DNA of 27,400 nucleotides from Candidatus Hydrogenedentota bacterium (lineage in GTDB: Bacteria > Hydrogenedentota > Hydrogenedentia > Hydrogenedentales > CAITNO01): positions 1-27,400 of the forward strand of contig SLFT01000226.1 of the NCBI GenBank assembly GCA_007124105.1. The letters run 5' to 3'. Under the pieces are notes generated by a model, which saw nothing but the letters and a program-made list of their open reading frames with translations, was not told the origin of the DNA and did not search any database. The position numbers and the translations under genes were made by a program. Positions 23,824 to 27,400 of the stretch are shown one piece after another; positions within the stretch are counted from its first letter, which is position 1; each line of letters opens with the position of its first letter.

Positions 23824-24789
23824 ATGAGAAGACGCGGATTTACATTGATTGAGCTGTTGGTTGTCATTGCCATTATTGGCATTCTGGCGGCCATCTTGTT
23901 GCCGGCCCTGGCGCGCGCGCGGGAAGCGGCGCGCCGCGCAAGCTGTCAGAACAACCTCAGGCAATGGGGGCTGATATTCAAGATGTACGCAGGCGAATCC
24001 CCCGGGGATAAGTATCCTCCTGTAAGCATGGCCAACTTCGAGACCCGGGCATGTACCGAGCCAGACATGCCGTTGACCGGTCATAGCGGCATACTGTCGG
24101 CGGGCATGTCGCTGTCCGCTGTTTATCCCGAATATCTCACCGACGCGCAAATACTCATTTGCCCCTCTGACGCACAATTCAGGCCAGATAGTGTAAACAA
24201 CCCGATCACCGGTCAGCCCGACATCCACCTGCCTTGTCGCGAACCGGACCGCGGCATGCATCTCACCGACGCCAGCTATCTGTATCTGGGCTGGGTTTTT
24301 GATAAGGCAAACAGCGATGACGACCAGTTCAATATGAGCGGCATGGGAGCGCTAATCCCCGGGTTGGATGATATGGACGGCACGGCCCCCAAACAGGTCG
24401 TAGACGGCATCCTGTACATTTTCCTGCCTTTCTTAACAGAACGCGACGCAACTCTGGCAGATGAGAACATGGAGGTTGACGCGGGCCTTGGCAACGGAAA
24501 CAGCACTACGGTACACCGGCTGCGCGAGGGCGTGGAACGCTTTATGATTACCGACATCAACAATCCCGGCGCAAGCGCCATGGCGCAAAGCACTATCTGG
24601 ATCATGGGCGATATGATCGGTATTGACGCCACCTTCTTCAACCATATCCCCGGTGGCTCCAACATACTGTACATGGACGGACATGTGGCCTTCGACCGTT
24701 ACCAGGAATTTGGGCCCGCCCCCGTGAACAGCGGCGTGGGTTATTGTGTGCAGGCGCTACAAGGCGCCAAAGAGCTCATTCTGCAATAA
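23824..24789 (+). CDS. Prepilin-type protein with near H-X9-DG C-terminus
   Basis: A class III (type IV pilin/type II pseudopilin) signal is clear: MRRRG|FTLIE with cleavage after Gly5, E10 (E5 of the mature form) and a hydrophobic helix to about 30. The large C-terminal globular region ends in 'NHIPGGSNILYMDGHVAF', close to the H-X9-DG motif of planctomycete-type prepilin-processing proteins but with ten residues between His and Asp-Gly. AAGGA lies 8 nt before the ATG. The 321-residue length fits that family. The processing peptidase (PilD) and other pilus genes are not in the window. Function in adhesion or secretion is inferred. Confidence 0.88.
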   Translation: MRRRGFTLIELLVVIAIIGILAAILLPALARAREAARRASCQNNLRQWGLIFKMYAGESPGDKYPPVSMANFETRACTEPDMPLTGHSGILSAGMSLSAVYPEYLTDAQILICPSDAQFRPDSVNNPITGQPDIHLPCREPDRGMHLTDASYLYLGWVFDKANSDDDQFNMSGMGALIPGLDDMDGTAPKQVVDGILYIFLPFLTERDATLADENMEVDAGLGNGNSTTVHRLREGVERFMITDINNPGASAMAQSTIWIMGDMIGIDATFFNHIPGGSNILYMDGHVAFDRYQEFGPAPVNSGVGYCVQALQGAKELILQ

Positions 24790-24845
24790 ACCCTGAGATT
24801 AACGTAACAATATGCGGCAGAGCGTGTATCCTGATAGTATGATAG

Positions 24846-24875
24846 TTGTCGCGCATTACAACGGCATGGTATCAT
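24846..24875 (+). promoter_or_regulatory. Candidate promoter ahead of the small-gene cluster
   Basis: TTGTCG (24846-24851) and TATCAT (24870-24875) are 18 nt apart, about 47 nt before the first small gene. The -10 also forms one arm of an imperfect inverted repeat with ATGATA at 24839-24844. Confidence 0.4.
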
Positions 24876-24922
24876 GACATGTAGTGGTCGTATACAATGA
24901 GAGAAACAGGAGTAACTTCCCA

Positions 24923-25093
24923 ATGAAGCATATTAGAAGCGTATCGGTGTCACCATGCAAAGCCTATGGCATCGGTATTGGACACTATCTGTTGGTCGCA
25001 GGCCAGATTCTGGGCATACTGGCCATGATGCTTGTGGAAAAACCTGAAGTCCCGGATGTGCCGGACGACGACAATGGCAACGGCGATACGTGA
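24923..25093 (+). CDS. Small protein A of the MKHIR family, 56 residues
   Basis: AGGAG (24908-24912) lies 10 nt before the ATG. The protein starts MKHIRSVSVSPCKA, followed by a hydrophobic stretch (about 16-38, 'GHYLLVAGQILGILAMMLV' part), then Lys-Pro and an acidic/Asn tail 'VPDVPDDDNGNGDT'. The first 14 residues share one pattern with three further small genes within 1.2 kb. One predicted membrane helix is likely. No known family is recognised. It is the first gene of the cluster, after the prepilin gene with a 133-nt gap. Confidence 0.65.
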   Translation: MKHIRSVSVSPCKAYGIGIGHYLLVAGQILGILAMMLVEKPEVPDVPDDDNGNGDT

Positions 25094-25418
25094 GCCTGAC
25101 CAGTGCGTATTGCGATACAAACAGAAACTTTTACGTAGTTTAAGATATACTAGTATAAAGTGTGTTTGTGCGCCCTTTCTAATGGATGCCGCTAGCGGGC
25201 ATCCCGGGAATCAGAGACCGCGCCCGAGACACCCGATAAATTCGCAGGCGTCTTTACCGAATCAAGGGTAATGAGGCGCGCAAAAAAACGTTTGTTCTGA
25301 AAGCGTATGCTAGACCGGCTTTGTGGGCAGCGCCCGTGCTCGATTCGGGGCAACGCGCTTACAACGACGGTTGTTCGCCAGGCAAACTGAAGCAGCTATG
25401 CTGATGGAGAAATTGCTA
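25094..25418 (+). other. Gap inside the small-gene cluster with a hairpin at 25184-25204
   Basis: This is the longest gap in the cluster, between genes A and B. GGATGCC (25184-25190) pairs with GGCATCC (25198-25204), a 7-bp stem with a 7-nt loop and no T-run. A TATACT at 25146-25151 lacks a good -35. I find no further small gene of the MKHIR pattern and no repeat here; it may be a long untranslated leader for genes B to D. Confidence 0.4.
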
Positions 25419-25619
25419 ATGAAACATGTACGACAACTCAGCGCGGCGCCCGCCCGCGCCCAGGGCGAAGGGCTCTGCACCAATATCACAGGCGATTTAC
25501 AAGCACGATATTGCTTTGTGCTGGCCTTTTTCTCGCAGGTATTTGTCCCGCTGATTCAACCGTTCATTCTGGTCAAGGCCAGCGACGCCATAGACGATAA
25601 TCTTGATGGCGAAATTTAG
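25419..25619 (+). CDS. Small protein B of the MKHIR family, 66 residues
   Basis: GGAG (25406-25409) lies 9 nt before the ATG; a longer frame from 25323 would not have a ribosome site. The protein begins MKHVRQLSAAPARA, then has a hydrophobic stretch at about 31-52 ('YCFVLAFFSQVFVPLIQPF') and an acidic tail 'DAIDDNLDGEI'. Its leader shares TGATGGAGAAA with gene D. Only 39 nt separate it from gene C. The layout (basic start, hydrophobic centre, acidic end) repeats that of gene A with little sequence identity beyond residue 14. Confidence 0.65.
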   Translation: MKHVRQLSAAPARAQGEGLCTNITGDLQARYCFVLAFFSQVFVPLIQPFILVKASDAIDDNLDGEI

Positions 25620-25658
25620 TGGCTTTGCGCCGTAATAACCCAATGTCAAGGAGAAGGT

Positions 25659-25838
25659 ATGAAAAGAATTCATCCTATAAGTAAAATGCCGGAACATGCG
25701 GCTTCCATAACGCCTGACGTAAAAATAACTTTCATCATAGATATTCTCCAGGCAAGCCTGCCCTTGTTTCGAAACAAGGATCCGCAAGGACCAATGCCGC
25801 CAGCCGAGCAGCCGGATGAACCAAACAACGACGCCTGA
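25659..25838 (+). CDS. Small protein C of the MKHIR family, 59 residues
   Basis: AAGGAG (25648-25653) lies 5 nt before the ATG, the best ribosome site of the cluster. The protein begins MKRIHPISKMPEHA, the most divergent start, keeping MK, Ile4, Ile7, Ser8, Pro11 and Ala14. A moderately hydrophobic stretch (about 21-37, 'VKITFIIDILQASLPLF') is followed by a Pro/Asp/Asn/Glu-rich tail. A run of eight T (25843-25850) follows 4 nt after the stop, though no stable stem precedes it. It shares the tail composition of A and B. Confidence 0.6.
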   Translation: MKRIHPISKMPEHAASITPDVKITFIIDILQASLPLFRNKDPQGPMPPAEQPDEPNNDA

Positions 25839-25848
25839 CCTATTTTTT

Positions 25849-25877
25849 TTGGATTAGGGAAATGTGTATGGTATATA
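25849..25877 (+). promoter_or_regulatory. Candidate sigma70 promoter for small gene D
   Basis: TTGGAT (25849-25854) and TATATA (25872-25877) are spaced by 17 nt, 43 nt before the ATG of gene D. TATACT at 25874-25879 is an alternative -10. Confidence 0.5.
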
Positions 25878-25920
25878 CTATACGCAGTTGTAACGTCTGC
25901 AATCATGATGGAGAAAAAGC

Positions 25921-26040
25921 ATGAAGCATATTCGTAAGATATCAGCGACGCGCGCGGACGCGTTTACAGATTTTATGAACGCCGTATGGCGGGCATGGTA
26001 CGATTTTCGTTTTGGAAAGAAAAACGAGTACCGACTGTAA
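25921..26040 (+). CDS. Small protein D of the MKHIR family, 39 residues
   Basis: GGAG (25910-25913) lies 7 nt before the ATG. The protein begins MKHIRKISATRADA, close to gene A, but lacks the membrane segment and acidic tail: it continues 'FTDFMNAVWRAWYDFRFG' and ends with basic residues, 'KKNEYRL'. The aromatic and basic part could be an amphipathic helix. It has its own candidate promoter and is closed by a strong hairpin terminator 24 nt after the stop. Function unknown. Confidence 0.6.
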   Translation: MKHIRKISATRADAFTDFMNAVWRAWYDFRFGKKNEYRL

Positions 26041-26063
26041 TCTCGCTGGCATATAGACATGGC

Positions 26064-26093
26064 AACCGGCCCTCTCTCTCGGAGGGCCGGTTT
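26064..26093 (+). terminator. Strong hairpin terminator of the small-gene cluster
   Basis: AACCGGCCCTC (26064-26074) pairs perfectly with GAGGGCCGGTT (26082-26092) around a 7-nt loop, followed by T and GTGTGT. It is a stable GC-rich stem 23 nt after gene D. The downstream gap to 26303 holds no gene. Confidence 0.85.
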
Positions 26094-26268
26094 GTGTGTC
26101 TGGCAGGTACGGCAGATCATTTATGAGCGCAAATCATTTGTAAGGCGCGGTAAAACGGTCCGGCAAAAGTTCAGAACATCGCCGTTGCTGCACCCTGAGG
26201 CTGCAAATCGCCTTGTCAGCAACCCCATCGAAAGCGATACAACAAATATCGAACAGCAATGGCACGGT

Positions 26269-26290
26269 GGGAAAGAGCGCTCTCCTTCCC
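26269..26290 (-). terminator. Bulged hairpin after the CxxCH gene
   Basis: On the minus strand GGGAA/TTCCC and AGAG/CTCT stack as 9 bp with a CC bulge (26269-26290), 13 nt after the stop of the CxxCH gene. No T-run follows, so this is a weak call. Confidence 0.3.
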
Positions 26291-26303
26291 AAGTGTTGCG
26301 TTA

Positions 26304-27400
26304 TCACTTTCTCTGAAACGCCCGGGACGTTTCTAACCGGCACATCTCACCATGTTTCGTGGTGTGTCTGGTCTGCATGCCTGGACTGGCAGCATCGGAC
26401 TTTTGCTCCGCTTTCATAACGCAGCAGGCGGCGGCGTCATCCGTGGGCGGGACCATATCAAGGCGCGGGTTTTCTGCAAGCAACCTATGAATGGGCTGGA
26501 AGGTCGCGAGAAGTCGCCTGTAGTCGGGATCGTCCGTGGAACGAAACACAGGCTCCCCACAGGTCTCCAGGCCGCCCGCCGCTTTTGCCAGAGGCGCGCG
26601 GAGGAAGGTGTTTTTCTCCGGCGCGGCAACGCGCAGATACCACTTACGGGGCGCCGTATCGGGGGCGACGCCCGCCGATTGATGACAGGACGCGCAACGA
26701 CGCTGCACTACCTTGTCGAACAGGGTGTCAAAGTTGTCAGGTTTCATGCTGCGGCATCCCTGTCGGTCGCGGTGATTTGAATCACTTGTACCGTAATAGG
26801 GCACATTCAAATCAATCCATGCGAAAATGCGGCGCTTTTCCGCGTCGGAAAGTTCCACACGCTTGACGCCTGCGGCGTCGGGATGTCCTTCCATCACAAG
26901 GTCGGCAAGACGACTCGCGGGCGAACCCCAATAACGAGGTGTTACTTCGAGGATATTGCTCTCTGAACCGTTATAGGTGGAAATCCATCTTGTATAGGGG
27001 TTCTGAAACAATTCCTGGGGCGCGCCGCCAAGCGAGGCGTCTTCGGCGGGCGTGTTCATACGCGCCAGCGTCTCATAGGATACATTAAAGAAATCGGTAA
27101 TGTCCCCTGACAAATCAACAGCGCCGTTGGGCATGTTTTCGTTGTGACATTTCACACAATGACGATCCAGCACCGGCTGGACAATGTGCGCGTAACTAAA
27201 GCCGACGCGACCCCATTCAGGAGGAGCGAGAACGCGCGGCTTTTTGCGAAACGCCTCGGGCATTGTATTGAGCACCGGTGCAGTGTTGCGGTCTTCATGG
27301 CAGCCCATGCAGCTTTGTGATTCCCCGGGCATGAAATGGGTGAAGCTGCGCATACGTTGCAGGGCGCGTCCATGTTCATCCAGCGCCATGAAATAGAGCG
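26304..27400 (-). CDS. HzsA-related multihaem CxxCH protein (5' partial)
   Basis: The frame is open to the right edge (it reads LYF before the first visible Met), so the N-terminus is outside the window. The visible part has three haem-binding CxxCH motifs: CMGCH (27-31 from that Met), CVKCH (78-82) and CASCH (232-236). The run 'RSFTHFMPGESQSCMGCHE' matches the domain shared with the hydrazine synthase alpha subunit and its many relatives in Planctomycetota and Hydrogenedentota. 'VLDRHCVKCHN' is the typical planctomycete-type cytochrome motif. The relatives are not hydrazine synthases; the relation does not imply anammox. The last 30 or so residues after 'DMVPPTDDAAACCVMK' are of unclear family and carry extra Cys. 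Periplasmic location is expected, since haem c is attached there. Confidence 0.8.
   Translation of the reverse strand, partial: LYFMALDEHGRALQRMRSFTHFMPGESQSCMGCHEDRNTAPVLNTMPEAFRKKPRVLAPPEWGRVGFSYAHIVQPVLDRHCVKCHNENMPNGAVDLSGDITDFFNVSYETLARMNTPAEDASLGGAPQELFQNPYTRWISTYNGSESNILEVTPRYWGSPASRLADLVMEGHPDAAGVKRVELSDAEKRRIFAWIDLNVPYYGTSDSNHRDRQGCRSMKPDNFDTLFDKVVQRRCASCHQSAGVAPDTAPRKWYLRVAAPEKNTFLRAPLAKAAGGLETCGEPVFRSTDDPDYRRLLATFQPIHRLLAENPRLDMVPPTDDAAACCVMKAEQKSDAASPGMQTRHTTKHGEMCRLETSRAFQRK

Noticed and set aside
25032..25271. Plus-strand ORF of 79 codons overlapping small gene A
   Set aside because: It lacks a ribosome site and the MKHIR pattern, and starts inside gene A in another frame.
24923..26040. 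CRISPR array or toxin-antitoxin reading of the small-gene cluster
   Set aside because: No regularly spaced repeats exist, and no antitoxin-like partner overlaps; the repeated feature is the protein start.

Overview
The window looks like a chromosomal segment of a GC-rich, Gram-negative-type bacterium with the gene style of Planctomycetota or, more likely, Candidatus Hydrogenedentota. This is inferred from gene content: a Tat-exported sulfatase, an exo-sialidase-like protein, a prepilin-type protein with a near H-X9-DG C-terminus, a multihaem protein of the HzsA-related type, DUF5011-like surface repeats with a C-terminal sorting-type tail, and an ExbB/ExbD/TonB-like envelope system. There is no 16S gene or database search to confirm the lineage. 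No phage, insertion sequence, integrase or CRISPR array is visible.

Layout. 1-1002 (+) is the 3' end of a surface protein. 1102-10300 is almost all minus strand: a glycosyltransferase-methyltransferase fusion, a LolA-like/TlpA thioredoxin fusion translationally coupled to a quinone-reductase-like gene, a sialidase-like protein, apt, an orphan lipoprotein, hemE, an acidic zinc-ribbon protein and a DUF4405-like membrane protein with an Arg/Gly tail. One 34-codon plus-strand ORF (7567-7671) lies inside this block. From 10661 the coding switches to plus: sulfatase, SGNH hydrolase, hotdog thioesterase, trxA, asd, then tRNA-Ser(GCU) on minus, then mntP. 16670-22624 reads as one long operon, argC-argJ-argB-exbB-exbD-tonB-like-zinc ribbon, with overlapping or nearly touching genes and a strong promoter before argC. 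A promoter-preceded NAD-dependent epimerase and a prepilin-like protein follow. The right end (26304-27400, minus) is the C-terminal part of a CxxCH protein.

The most unusual part is 24840-26093. It holds four small plus-strand genes (56, 66, 59 and 39 codons), each with its own ribosome binding site. Their first 14 residues follow one pattern, MK[HR][IV][RH]x[ILV]SxxxxxA, while the rest diverges. Three of the four continue with a hydrophobic stretch and end in an Asp/Asn/Pro-rich tail. The shared residues are written with different synonymous codons, so the resemblance is at protein level. The cluster has candidate promoters and ends in a strong GC-rich hairpin. I do not recognise this family and consider it the best candidate for an undescribed system.

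Other structure not explained by genes: a 131-bp element with 14-bp perfect inverted ends and 9-nt internal repeats before trxA, a 10-bp-stem composite hairpin before argB, a diverged 45-bp repeat in two intergenic gaps, and a 16-bp perfect tandem duplication downstream of argJ.
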